NCBI RefSeq assembly: GCF_024519455.1
Contig: NZ_JALJRY010000003.1
Span: forward strand, 1 to 64,000
DNA from: Streptomyces sp. STR69
GTDB lineage: Bacteria > Actinomycetota > Actinomycetes > Streptomycetales > Streptomycetaceae
Direction: 5' to 3'
DNA length: 64,000 nucleotides
Of the stretch, positions 24,929 to 33,289 are shown one piece after another (the first letter of the stretch is position 1; each line of letters begins with the position of its first letter). Under the pieces are notes generated by a model. That model saw only the letters and a list, made by a program, of their open reading frames with translations, ran no database searches and was not told the origin of the DNA. Made by a program: the position numbers and the translations under genes.

Positions 24929-26329
24929 TCAGTGGCTTGAGGTGAGCGAGGAGCCGTCGTCGGCTCCGGTGCCCGTCCCGTCGCCGGTGGCATCGCCGGT
25001 ACCGTCGGTCGCGTTCGGGTCGACGACTCCGGACTGGTCGCCGGTGCCGTCAGTGGCGGACGGGTCCACGACTCCGGACTGGTCGCCGGTGCCGTCGGTG
25101 GCCGACGGGTCGGCGGCGGTCGCCGACGGGTCCGCCGTGGCGGTGTCGTCGCCCGCACCGGCACCCGCGCCCGCGCCCGCACCGGCGTCGCCGAGGGTGG
25201 CCCCCGTCGCCGTCAGCGCGGCGGTGACCGGCTGGAAGAAGGTCTCGCCACCGCTGGTGCAGTCGCCGCTGCCGCCGGAGGTGAGGCCGACCGCGCCGCC
25301 GTCCTGGGTGAAGAGAGAGCCGCCGCTGTCACCCGCCTCGGCGCAGACGTCCGTCTGGATGAGGCCGTTGACGGTGTCGACACCGTTGGGGTCGGTCTCG
25401 CTCTGGAAGTTGACGGTCGCGTCGAGACCGGTGACCGTGCCGTCGTGCAGACCGGTGGTGGAGCCCATCCGGAAGACCTGGGTGCCGACCGTGGCGTCCT
25501 CGGCCTGGGTGATCTGGACGGTCTGGCCGTTGCCCACGTTGACGTCGCTCGTGGTCTGGGTGGCCGGGTCGTCGTACTTCACCAAGGAGAAGTCGTTGGC
25601 GGGGAAGACGGCCTGGTCGACCGTGGCGATCGGCTGGCCGTCCTGCGTGTCCGACCACTGCTTCGCCGCGACACCGCAGTGTCCGGCGGTCAGGAAGGCG
25701 GGGGTGCCGTCGCTCGCGGTGACGTTGAAGCCGAGGGAGCAGCGGACGCCGCCCTGGTCGGTCTGGGCGAAGATTGCGTCGCCGCCCGACACCAGCGTCT
25801 TGAAGGAGCCGCCGGTCTTCTTGACCGTGGCCATGTCCGTGCCGAGGCTCTTGACGGTCGACAGCACGGTGTCCCACTTGCTGCCCGTGACGGTGCTGTC
25901 GGCGAGGACCTGGATCTTGTTGGTCTTCGGGTCGACGGACCATGCGGTGCCGGGGATGGTGGCCTTGGTCTTCAACACCTTGGCGGCGGCGGTGAGTTCG
26001 GCGGTGCTGTTCTGCACCTCGCGCACCTTGGCGCCGGCCTTCTCCGCCTGTACGACGACGTTGTTGTTGTCGCCGGAGATCACGTTGACGACGAGCTGCT
26101 GGGTGGCGCTGTCGTAGTAGGACCCGGCGAAGGCGTCGCCGAGCAGTCCGGCGATCTGCGAGGAGAGGTCCGAGGCGCCGGTCGCCTTGAGGGTCTTGGG
26201 GGTGGCGGCGCCTGCCGAGTTGTCCTGGGACGCGTTGGCGTTCGGCAGCAGGATCGCCGCCGCTCCGAGTGCAGCGACACCGCCGACAGCTATCGCGGCC
26301 TTGCGCTTCGGAATTCGCTTGTGACTCAA
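24929..26329 (-). CDS. Secreted S1 (alpha-lytic/streptogrisin-type) serine protease
   Basis: 466 residues. Signal region (KRKAAIAVGGVAALGAAAILLPNANA), a pro-region of about 150 residues, and a chymotrypsin-fold catalytic domain. Triad: TAGHCG (His217), ANDFSLVKYD (Asp246) and AGDSGGS (Ser335). Paired cysteines near the active site fit streptogrisins. The C-terminal about 90 residues are an unusual low-complexity tail: a Gly-Ala run followed by repeats of DPSATDGTGDQSGVV, ending in SSLTSSH, with no LPxTG or lectin domain. TTG at 26329 is the chosen start: AGGAGG lies nine bases upstream, and the upstream extension would put about 30 Arg/Pro-rich residues before the signal peptide. Faces the NHLM peptide cluster across a 759-bp region. 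Confidence 0.9.
   Translation of the reverse strand: MSHKRIPKRKAAIAVGGVAALGAAAILLPNANASQDNSAGAATPKTLKATGASDLSSQIAGLLGDAFAGSYYDSATQQLVVNVISGDNNNVVVQAEKAGAKVREVQNSTAELTAAAKVLKTKATIPGTAWSVDPKTNKIQVLADSTVTGSKWDTVLSTVKSLGTDMATVKKTGGSFKTLVSGGDAIFAQTDQGGVRCSLGFNVTASDGTPAFLTAGHCGVAAKQWSDTQDGQPIATVDQAVFPANDFSLVKYDDPATQTTSDVNVGNGQTVQITQAEDATVGTQVFRMGSTTGLHDGTVTGLDATVNFQSETDPNGVDTVNGLIQTDVCAEAGDSGGSLFTQDGGAVGLTSGGSGDCTSGGETFFQPVTAALTATGATLGDAGAGAGAGAGAGDDTATADPSATAADPSATDGTGDQSGVVDPSATDGTGDQSGVVDPNATDGTGDATGDGTGTGADDGSSLTSSH
25023..25112. repeat. Tandem 45-bp coding repeat in protease tail
   Basis: A 45-bp unit beginning acgactccggactggtcg occurs at 25023 and 25068 and encodes 15-residue DPSATDGTGDQSGVV-type units; a degenerate third unit adjoins. 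Repeats stay in frame, so length can vary without frameshift. Confidence 0.85.
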
Positions 26330-27088
26330 ACTTCTCGACCTCCTGGGGACCGGGGTCTGTGCCGCCGGGGGTGGCGGCTTATGGGGGCGCCTGGATGCCC
26401 GTTGATACGCACGTGTCACGTGAGGTGTTCAATTCCGTTTCTCAACTTCCTTTGCAAAAACGCGAATCGGCCATGTCCCAGTCCTGACCCGACAGGGGTA
26501 CGAGGTGGCTGCGGGCCTGTGCCACAGGTGTGGTGGGCTCTTCGGGCCAGGTGTCCGGCGAGCGGGTGGATGTCTTGATCGAATCGGTGGCCGCCCGAAC
26601 CGCCGCGCGCACGCGCTCAGTTCACTCGCTCCCGGACCGGAACCGAACGCGACCGGCCGGTGACGGTCCGTCGAGAACGGTGAGTGGAATCCTCGCTTCA
26701 GGGAATCTGCACAGCGCGTACCCAACGAAGTCACTGGACTCGACGGATCTGCACATGCACACACCCCCGGAAACACCTTTGGTGGGGAGTGCCCGATTCC
26801 GCTTCGGCTCCGCAAGCCCTCCCGCGGAGCGATGCCGTGCAGCGTGTGAAGAACTCGCCGACACCTCGTGCCCACGCCTGCACGGTTCGCGCCTCCTGAG
26901 GCCCAAGTGCCCTGGTGGGACAGGAGTTTGATTGGCTGCGCCCGTTCGCAGCGTGCTTTGATCCATCGCACCGCAGGAGCCACCAGGGCTCCGGAAACGG
27001 CGCCCGGCGCCTGCGGTCGCGGCCGTCGTCTGTCCCCAGAGGGGGCCGCTCCCCCCTTGTGAATATCCATATGAAGGGAAGTTCCCCC
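26330..27088. other. 759-bp region without convincing gene
   Basis: The region between the protease start and the precursor peptide start. Base composition is visibly less GC-rich than the neighbours. Open frames here lack coding-type codon bias and recognisable domains. Noted: the protease SD (26339-26344); an inverted repeat gctgcg/cgcagc (26935-26952) flanked by two TTTGAT copies; and gggaa/ttccc (27076-27086) overlapping the precursor's SD. It probably holds divergent promoters and may hold a small RNA or long leader; none can be proved by eye. Confidence 0.6.
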
Positions 27089-27304
27089 ATGAACTCCACC
27101 CCCCAGGTTGAGACCGTCGAGATCTCCGACGCCGAGCTCGACAACGTCTCCGGCGGTCTGTCCCTCAACGCCCTCGGCACCGTCACCGGCCTGGTGGACG
27201 GCGTCGCCCCGGTCTCCGGCCTGGTCGACACGGTCGTCGGCACCGTCGAGGGTGTCACCGGCCTGAACGTGAACCCGGTCACGAACCTGGTCGCCGGTCT
27301 CTGA
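27089..27304 (+). CDS. Double-glycine leader precursor peptide of NHLM export cluster
   Basis: 71 residues. The leader (1-23) ends in ISDAELDNVSGG, a classic double-glycine motif with the hydrophobic and acidic positions needed for C39 peptidase cleavage after Gly23. The predicted 48-residue core (24-71) consists almost only of Gly, Val, Leu, Thr, Ser, Asn, Pro, Ala and three acidic residues (Asp37, Asp47, Glu54). It has no Cys, Lys, Arg, His, Met or aromatic residue. Related short motifs recur: TGLVDGV, SGLVDTV, EGVTGL, TNLVAGL. ATG 27089 has AAGGGAAG upstream; an in-frame ATG at 27071 would add six residues. Followed by a hairpin and the three export genes. Lack of Cys rules out lanthionines, and no modifying enzyme is nearby; an unmodified, surface-active or self-assembling bacteriocin-like peptide is the best inference. 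Confidence 0.85.
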   Translation: MNSTPQVETVEISDAELDNVSGGLSLNALGTVTGLVDGVAPVSGLVDTVVGTVEGVTGLNVNPVTNLVAGL

Positions 27305-27322
27305 TCGCGCCTTAGCCCCACC

Positions 27323-27355
27323 GAGTCCCGGAGCCGTTTCCCGGCTCCGGGACTC
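27323..27355 (+). terminator. Hairpin between precursor and export genes
   Basis: 14-bp perfect stem (gagtcccggagccg at 27323-27336, complement at 27342-27355) with a 5-nt loop, 18 bases after the precursor stop and 45 before the HlyD gene. It probably acts as a partial terminator or processing block, giving more precursor than transporter mRNA. Confidence 0.75.
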
Positions 27356-27399
27356 TCGGGTTGCCGTAGAAGATCTCTCCCACAGGTGAGGGAAGTCCC

Positions 27400-28206
27400 G
27401 TGCAGTTCCGCCAACAGGCCCTCGCCAAGCTGCAGTCGCCCGAAGAGCTCGATCTTCCGGTGCGCTTCGCGCGTCCCCAGGGCTGGCTCGTGCTCTGTGT
27501 GACGGTGGTCGTCGTGGCCGCCGCCTCCGTGTGGGCGGTCACCGGTTCCGTGGCCTCCACGGTCGGGGCGTCCGCCATCCTCACGCACGGGGAGGGCAGT
27601 TACATCCTGCAGAGCCCGGTCGCAGGACAGGTCACCGCCGTCGTCGCCCAGGAAGGCGCACGGCTGCCGGCCAACTCCCCTGTCCTCAAGGTCCGTACGG
27701 CCGACGGCGACGCCGTCGTGCGCACGGTCGCCGCGGGCCGGATCACCGCGCTCGCCGCCACCATCGGCCAGATCATCCAGACCGGCGCGAACGTCGCCGC
27801 CGTGGAGAAGGTCGCACGTGCCGCCGACCCCCTCTACGCGACGGTGTACGTCCCCGCCGAGAGCGCGGCTGCCATCCCCGCGAACGCCGCCGTCGACCTG
27901 ACCGTCTCGTCGGTTCCGACGCAGACCTACGGCGTGCTGCGCGGCCGGGTGAAGGCGGTGGACCGGTCCGCCGAGTCGGCGCAGCAGATCGCCGCGTTCC
28001 TCGGGGACAGCCAACTGGGCGAGCAGTTCACCAAGAAGGGCAGGCCGGTGGCCGTGCTCGTGAAACTCGACAAGTCGGCCCGCACGAAGAGCGGTTACAA
28101 GTGGTCGTCCGTCGACGGGCCGCCGTTCGCCCTCACCTCCATGACCATGGCCTCGGCCTCGATCCGGCTGGCCGATCAGCGTCCCCTCGATTGGCTGCTG
28201 CCGTGA
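27400..28206 (+). CDS. NHLM-type secretion protein (HlyD/membrane-fusion-like)
   Basis: 268 residues. Short cytoplasmic N terminus, one transmembrane helix (about residues 29-52: WLVLCVTVVVVAAASVWAV), then a lipoyl/barrel-sandwich domain. GEGSYILQSPVAGQVTAVVAQEGARL and GRITALAATIGQIIQTGANVAAVE form the two halves, and a beta-barrel region follows. There is no long coiled-coil hairpin, fitting a Gram-positive exporter without an outer membrane partner. It matches the 'NHLM bacteriocin system secretion protein' type in content and position. GTG 27400, with GAGGGAAG upstream. It overlaps the next gene by GTGA. Confidence 0.87.
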   Translation: MQFRQQALAKLQSPEELDLPVRFARPQGWLVLCVTVVVVAAASVWAVTGSVASTVGASAILTHGEGSYILQSPVAGQVTAVVAQEGARLPANSPVLKVRTADGDAVVRTVAAGRITALAATIGQIIQTGANVAAVEKVARAADPLYATVYVPAESAAAIPANAAVDLTVSSVPTQTYGVLRGRVKAVDRSAESAQQIAAFLGDSQLGEQFTKKGRPVAVLVKLDKSARTKSGYKWSSVDGPPFALTSMTMASASIRLADQRPLDWLLP

Positions 28207-30425
28207 GCCTCGCACAGGACACCCGTTCCCGGCGCCGTTCCGCCCCGCCGAAGCGCCCGGTCCCCAAGGGCCGCGCGAAGACGGTCCGTTCACCCACCGT
28301 CCTCCAGATGGAGGCCGTCGAGTGCGGCGCCGCGTCCCTCGCGATGGTCCTCGGCTTCTACGGCCGCCACATCCCGCTGGAGGAACTGCGCATCGCCTGC
28401 GGTGTCTCCCGCGACGGCTCGCGTGCCAGCAACCTCCTCAAAGCAGCGCGGAGTTACGGCCTCACGGCCAAGGGCATGCAGATGGACACCGCCGCCCTCG
28501 CCGAAGTGCGGTCCCCCGCCGTCCTGTTCTGGGAGTTCAACCACTACGTCGTCTACGACGGCATGGGCCGCCGCCTCGGCCGCCGCGGGGTGTACATCAA
28601 CGATCCCGGCAAGGGCCGCCGGTTCGTGCCCATGGAGGACTTCGACTCCAGCTTCACCGGAGTCGTCCTCGTCATGGAGCCCGGTGACGGTTTCGAGAAG
28701 GGCGGGCGCAAGCCGGGCGTCCTGGGTGCGATGCCCGCCCGGCTGCGCGGCACCGCGGGCACGATGCCCGCCGCCGTCCTGTCGAGCCTGCTGCTGGTCC
28801 TGGTCGGCGCGGCGATGCCCGCGCTCAGCCGGACCTATATCGACATGTTCCTGATAGGTGGTCAAACCTCCCTGCTGGGCGTGCTGTTCGCGTCGATGGG
28901 GACCTGCGTGCTGCTCACCCTGGTGCTGACCTGGCTGCAACAGGCGAACCTGCTGCACGGCCGCATCATCTCCTCCACGCTCTCCAGCGCCCGCTTCCTG
29001 CGCCATCTGCTGCGGCTGCCGGTGACGTTCTTCTCCCAGCGCAGCCCGGCCGACCTGGTGCAGCGCCTCCAGTCGAACGACTCCGTCGCGGAGACCCTGG
29101 CCCGCGATCTCTCGGCGGCGGGCGTGGACGCGGTGGTCGTGGTGCTCTACGCGGTGCTCCTCTATACCTACGATCCCCAACTCACGTACGTGGGCATAGG
29201 TGTCGCGCTGCTGAACGTGGTGGCGATGCGGGTCGTCATCCGGCTGCGCGCGACCCGTACCGCGAAACTGCGCGCCGACTCCGCCCGGCTCACCAACACC
29301 GCTTACACCGGGCTCCAGTTGATCGAGACGATGAAGGCGACCGGCGGCGAGGACGGCTACTTCCGCAAGTGGGCCGGGCAGCACGCCACCACCCTGGAGG
29401 AGCAGCAGCGGCTCGGGGTGCCGAGCGCCTGGCTGGGCGTGGTCGCGCCGACGCTGGCCTCGCTCAACAGCGCGCTGATCCTGTGGATCGGCGGCATGCG
29501 GGCCGTCGAAGGACACATCTCCGTCGGCCTGTTGGTCGCCTTCCAGGCACTGGTCACCCGCTTCACCGCGCCGATCACCCGGCTCAACGGCGTCGCGGGC
29601 CGCATCCAGGACTTCGCGGCGGACGTGGCCCGCCTCAAGGACGTCGAGAACTTCCAGGCCGATCCCCTCTACTCCCGTGCGGGCGGCGCCGATTCGACCC
29701 GCCGTCTGCAGGGGCACGTCGAGCTGGAGAACATCACCTTCGGCTACAGCCCCCTCGACAAGCCCCTCCTCACCGGCTTCTCGCTCACGGTCGGACCGGG
29801 CCGGCAGGTGGCACTGGTCGGCGGCTCCGGCAGCGGCAAGTCCACGGTCTCCAGGCTCATTTCGGGTCTCTACACGCCCTGGGAAGGCGTGATCCGCATC
29901 GACGACCACCGCCTGGAGGACATCCCGCGCGGCGCGCTCGCCGCCTCCGTCTCCTTCGTCGACCAGGACGTGTTCCTCTTCGAGGGCTCGGTCCGCGACA
30001 ACGTGGCCCTGTGGGACCCGTCGATCCCGGACGAGGCCGTGACGGACGCGCTGCGGGACGCGGCCCTGTACGACGTGGTGATGCGGCGGCCCGGCGGCAT
30101 CCACAGCAGGGTCGAGCAGGACGGGCGCAACTTCTCCGGCGGTCAGCGCCAACGCCTGGAGATCGCACGGGCGTTGGTCCGCAGGCCCAGCATCCTTGTG
30201 CTCGACGAGGTGACGAGCGCCCTGGACGCGGAGACCGAGCTGGTCGTGATGGACAACCTCCGCAAGCGCGGCTGTGCCTGCGTGGTGATCGCACACCGGC
30301 TCAGCACCGTGCGCGACAGCGACGAGATCGTGGTCCTCGAACACGGCACGATCGTGGAACGCGGGCGGCACGAGGCCCTGGTCGCGGCCGGCGGCGTGTA
30401 CGCCACGCTGGTCAAGGAGCGGTGA
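28203..30425 (+). CDS. NHLM-type C39 peptidase/ABC exporter
   Basis: 740 residues. An N-terminal C39 peptidase domain (30-160) has the oxyanion Gln35, catalytic Cys41 (QMEAVECGAASLAMVL), His114 (FNHYVVYDG) and Asp134 (YINDPGKG), so it should cut the precursor leader after Gly-Gly. Six-helix ABC transmembrane domain (about 180-470). Nucleotide-binding domain (about 500-740) with Walker A GGSGSGKST, signature FSGGQ, Walker B SILVLDEVTSALD and the H-loop IAHRLST. All catalytic residues are intact. GTG 28203 overlaps the HlyD stop codon (GTGA). One base separates its stop from the next ATG. Same family as the NHLM bacteriocin peptidase/ATP-binding transporters. Confidence 0.95.
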   Translation: MSLAQDTRSRRRSAPPKRPVPKGRAKTVRSPTVLQMEAVECGAASLAMVLGFYGRHIPLEELRIACGVSRDGSRASNLLKAARSYGLTAKGMQMDTAALAEVRSPAVLFWEFNHYVVYDGMGRRLGRRGVYINDPGKGRRFVPMEDFDSSFTGVVLVMEPGDGFEKGGRKPGVLGAMPARLRGTAGTMPAAVLSSLLLVLVGAAMPALSRTYIDMFLIGGQTSLLGVLFASMGTCVLLTLVLTWLQQANLLHGRIISSTLSSARFLRHLLRLPVTFFSQRSPADLVQRLQSNDSVAETLARDLSAAGVDAVVVVLYAVLLYTYDPQLTYVGIGVALLNVVAMRVVIRLRATRTAKLRADSARLTNTAYTGLQLIETMKATGGEDGYFRKWAGQHATTLEEQQRLGVPSAWLGVVAPTLASLNSALILWIGGMRAVEGHISVGLLVAFQALVTRFTAPITRLNGVAGRIQDFAADVARLKDVENFQADPLYSRAGGADSTRRLQGHVELENITFGYSPLDKPLLTGFSLTVGPGRQVALVGGSGSGKSTVSRLISGLYTPWEGVIRIDDHRLEDIPRGALAASVSFVDQDVFLFEGSVRDNVALWDPSIPDEAVTDALRDAALYDVVMRRPGGIHSRVEQDGRNFSGGQRQRLEIARALVRRPSILVLDEVTSALDAETELVVMDNLRKRGCACVVIAHRLSTVRDSDEIVVLEHGTIVERGRHEALVAAGGVYATLVKER

Positions 30426-30426
30426 G

Positions 30427-33243
30427 ATGACGTCGGTTCAGGAGGGCGACCTGGTCCTCGGCGCGCTGGGATCCCTGGGCACGCCGATCGACTGCACCGG
30501 ATTCAACCGCCTCGACCTAGAAGGGCCGCAGGTGCTCTGGCTGGTCGCGTCGGGTGCCATCGACCTGTTCGCGGTGGACGCCGTACAGCAGGGGCACTGG
30601 CACCACCTCGGCCGGCTGGAGGCGGGCTCACTGCTGCTCGGCCCGGTCACCGGTCCCCAACACACGCTGGTGGCACGCCCGTTGCGGGACTGCGTGGTGC
30701 ACCGTATCGGCCTGCGCGAGCTGTACCAGCCCGCGAACACCCAAACCTGGTCGTACGACGAGTACGGCAACCCCCAGTACGTGCCGCCGACTTCGAGCCC
30801 GCTCGAATACGCCCTCGCCCTCGGTGTCGGCCGCGGCCTCTCCATTCTCTTCCAGGCTCCGATGGCCACCGAACGGGCCGCCGCGCTCACCGACGACGAC
30901 GTCTTCTGGATGCAGGTCCCGCCGGGCAGCGTGCAGTACGGGTCGATGTACGGCGCGGAGGCGGCGGCCGATCTGCTGATGGACCCGGGTGTCTGGCAGG
31001 GGATGGTCGACCAGCAGTACCGGTTGCTGTCCACGCTGGACAAGTGGATCGAGCAGCTGGAGCGGACGCACGAGACGCGAACCGCCGCCGGCATCAAGGC
31101 CGGTGAGGCGGTCCGCGCGCAGGCCGACCGGACGCTGCTGGCGTCGATCGGCAAGTCCTCGGCCCGGCGCACGACGGCCGCCGATGCCGACGCGTCGTAC
31201 GCGGCCTGCAGGTTGGTCGCCGAGGCAGCAGGCATCACCCTCGCGGAACCCGCGCAGAGCGGAAGCGAGAGCGACCGGCTGGACCCGGTCGAGCGCATCG
31301 CCCTCGCCTCCCGGGTCCGGGTGCGGGCCGTACGACTCGACGGGCGCTGGTGGCGGGACAATGTCGGTCCGCTGGTCGGCCATCGGGCGTTGTCCGGAGC
31401 GCCGGTCGCGCTGCTGTGGCGGCGCGGCGGGTACGTGGCCGTCCACCCGGCGACCGGGCGCGAGACACCGATCGAGAAGGCGAACGCGGAGGAGTTCGAC
31501 CCCCGCGCGGTGATGTTCTACCGCCCGCTGCCCGAACGGCGGCTCAGCCCGCTCGGACTGTTGCGCTTCAGCATGCAGGGCACCGGCAGCGACCTCTCCA
31601 ACCTGCTGATCAGCGGGCTGGTGACGGTCGCGATCGGGGCGCTGGTGCCCATCGCGACGGGCAAGGTGCTCGGCGAGTTCGTGCCGAAGGCGCAGACCGG
31701 CCTGATCGTCCAGGTCTGTCTGGCCGTGATGGTGACGAGCGTGGTGGCGGCGGCCTTCATGCTGCTGGAGAACCTCACGATCCTCCGCCTGGAGGGCCGG
31801 ATCGAGGCCACGCTCCAACCGGCCGTCTGGGACCGTCTGTTGAGGCTGCCGACGAAGTTCTTCACCGAACGCTCGACGGGAGAGCTGGCGAGCGCGGCGA
31901 TGGGCATCAGCTCAATTCGCCGTCTGCTGGCGGGAGTCGGCCCTGTCGTCGCCCAATCCATGACGGTCGGCGCGATGAACCTGGGCCTGCTGTTCTGGTA
32001 CAGCCCCTCGATGGCACTCGCGGCGATCGGCATGCTCGTGGTGATCGCGGCCGTGTTCCTGGGGCTCGGCCTGTGGCAGGTGCGCTGGCAGCGCCGGCTG
32101 GTCGTGCTCAGCAACAAGCTGAACAACCAGGCGTTCCAAACGCTGCGCGGACTACCGAAGTTGCGGGTCGCGGCGGCCGAGAACTACGCCTACGCCGCCT
32201 GGGCCGCCGAGTTCGCACGCAGCCGTGAACTCCAGCAGAAGGTCGGCCGGATCAAGAACCTCACCACGGTGCTGGGCGCGGTGTATCTGCCCGTCTGCAC
32301 TCTGCTGATGTTCATGCTGCTCGCGGGCCCGGCACGCGGCTCGATGTCGGCCGCCGCCTTTCTCACCTTCAACACCTCGGTGACGATGGTCCTGACCTCC
32401 GTCACCCAACTCACCGGCGCCTTCGTCTCGGCGGTCTCCGCGCTGCCGCTGTTCGAGGAGATCAGGCCGGTCCTGGACGCGGCCCCGGAGGTCCGCACCG
32501 CGAGCACCCGCCCCGGCCGGCTGTCCGGCGCGATCGAGGCCCGCCGCCTGTCCTTCCGCTACGCCGACGACGGCCCCCTCGTCCTCGACGACGTGTCGTT
32601 CGAGGTGCGGGCGGGCGAGTTCGTGGCGATCGTCGGCCCCAGCGGCTGTGGCAAGTCCACCCTGCTGCGCCTCCTCATCGGCTTCGACAAACCGGTCTCA
32701 GGCAGCGTCCTCTACGACGGCCAGGACCTGGGCGCCCTCGACCAGTCGGCCGTACGACGGCAGTGCGGGGTGGTGCTCCAGCACGCGCAGCCGTTCACCG
32801 GTTCCATCCTGGACGTCATCTGCGGCACCGAGCCGTTCACGCCGGAGGAGGCGATGGCGGCGGCCGAGATGGCGGGGCTCGCCGAGGACATCAAGCGGAT
32901 GCCGATGGGCCTGCACACCATCGTCGCGGGCAGCGGCGCGGTCTCGGGCGGCCAGCGTCAACGCCTCATGATCGCCCAGGCGTTGATCCGCCGGCCGCGC
33001 ATCCTCTTCTTCGACGAGGCGACCAGCGCCCTCGACAACGAGACCCAGCGCACGGTGATCGAGAGCACGAAGGCCCTCAACGCCACCCGGATCGTCATCG
33101 CGCACCGCCTGTCGACGGTGCTGGACGCGGACCGTGTCGTCGTCATGGAGGACGGCAAGGTCGCCCAACAGGGCCCGCCCGCCCAGCTGTTGGCGGACAC
33201 GGGTGGCCGGCTGCACGAGCTGGTGCGGCGGCAGATGGCGTGA
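30427..33243 (+). CDS. NHLM-type second ABC transporter with long N-terminal domain
   Basis: 938 residues. Residues 1-370 form a soluble N-terminal domain without a C39 peptidase: the opening part (LWLVASGAIDLFAVD, GSLLLGPV, RIGLRELY) resembles a cyclic-nucleotide-binding-like beta-roll. Then come an ABC membrane domain (about 385-660) and a nucleotide-binding domain (about 690-938) with Walker A GPSGCGKST, signature VSGGQ, Walker B RILFFDEATSALD and IAHRLST. This matches the second ABC subunit of NHLM systems, thought to form a heterodimer with the peptidase-bearing subunit. ATG 30427 is one base after the previous stop. It ends the cassette. Confidence 0.93.
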   Translation: MTSVQEGDLVLGALGSLGTPIDCTGFNRLDLEGPQVLWLVASGAIDLFAVDAVQQGHWHHLGRLEAGSLLLGPVTGPQHTLVARPLRDCVVHRIGLRELYQPANTQTWSYDEYGNPQYVPPTSSPLEYALALGVGRGLSILFQAPMATERAAALTDDDVFWMQVPPGSVQYGSMYGAEAAADLLMDPGVWQGMVDQQYRLLSTLDKWIEQLERTHETRTAAGIKAGEAVRAQADRTLLASIGKSSARRTTAADADASYAACRLVAEAAGITLAEPAQSGSESDRLDPVERIALASRVRVRAVRLDGRWWRDNVGPLVGHRALSGAPVALLWRRGGYVAVHPATGRETPIEKANAEEFDPRAVMFYRPLPERRLSPLGLLRFSMQGTGSDLSNLLISGLVTVAIGALVPIATGKVLGEFVPKAQTGLIVQVCLAVMVTSVVAAAFMLLENLTILRLEGRIEATLQPAVWDRLLRLPTKFFTERSTGELASAAMGISSIRRLLAGVGPVVAQSMTVGAMNLGLLFWYSPSMALAAIGMLVVIAAVFLGLGLWQVRWQRRLVVLSNKLNNQAFQTLRGLPKLRVAAAENYAYAAWAAEFARSRELQQKVGRIKNLTTVLGAVYLPVCTLLMFMLLAGPARGSMSAAAFLTFNTSVTMVLTSVTQLTGAFVSAVSALPLFEEIRPVLDAAPEVRTASTRPGRLSGAIEARRLSFRYADDGPLVLDDVSFEVRAGEFVAIVGPSGCGKSTLLRLLIGFDKPVSGSVLYDGQDLGALDQSAVRRQCGVVLQHAQPFTGSILDVICGTEPFTPEEAMAAAEMAGLAEDIKRMPMGLHTIVAGSGAVSGGQRQRLMIAQALIRRPRILFFDEATSALDNETQRTVIESTKALNATRIVIAHRLSTVLDADRVVVMEDGKVAQQGPPAQLLADTGGRLHELVRRQMA

Positions 33244-33289
33244 CGGGTCGGCCCGGCTCCGGGATGTGTCGATCCCCGCCCGGCACGCG

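Noticed and set aside
25023..25112. CRISPR-like direct repeats
   Set aside because: The 45-bp repeats are contiguous, in frame and inside the protease coding region; there are no spacers or cas genes.
26429..27070. Open frames in the protease-precursor gap
   Set aside because: Low-complexity Arg/Pro/Ser translations without GC3 bias, SD or domain; treated as non-coding.
27089..27304. Lanthipeptide precursor
   Set aside because: The GG leader resembles type A2 lanthipeptide leaders and Ser/Thr are plentiful, but the core has no cysteine and no lanthionine synthetase is nearby.
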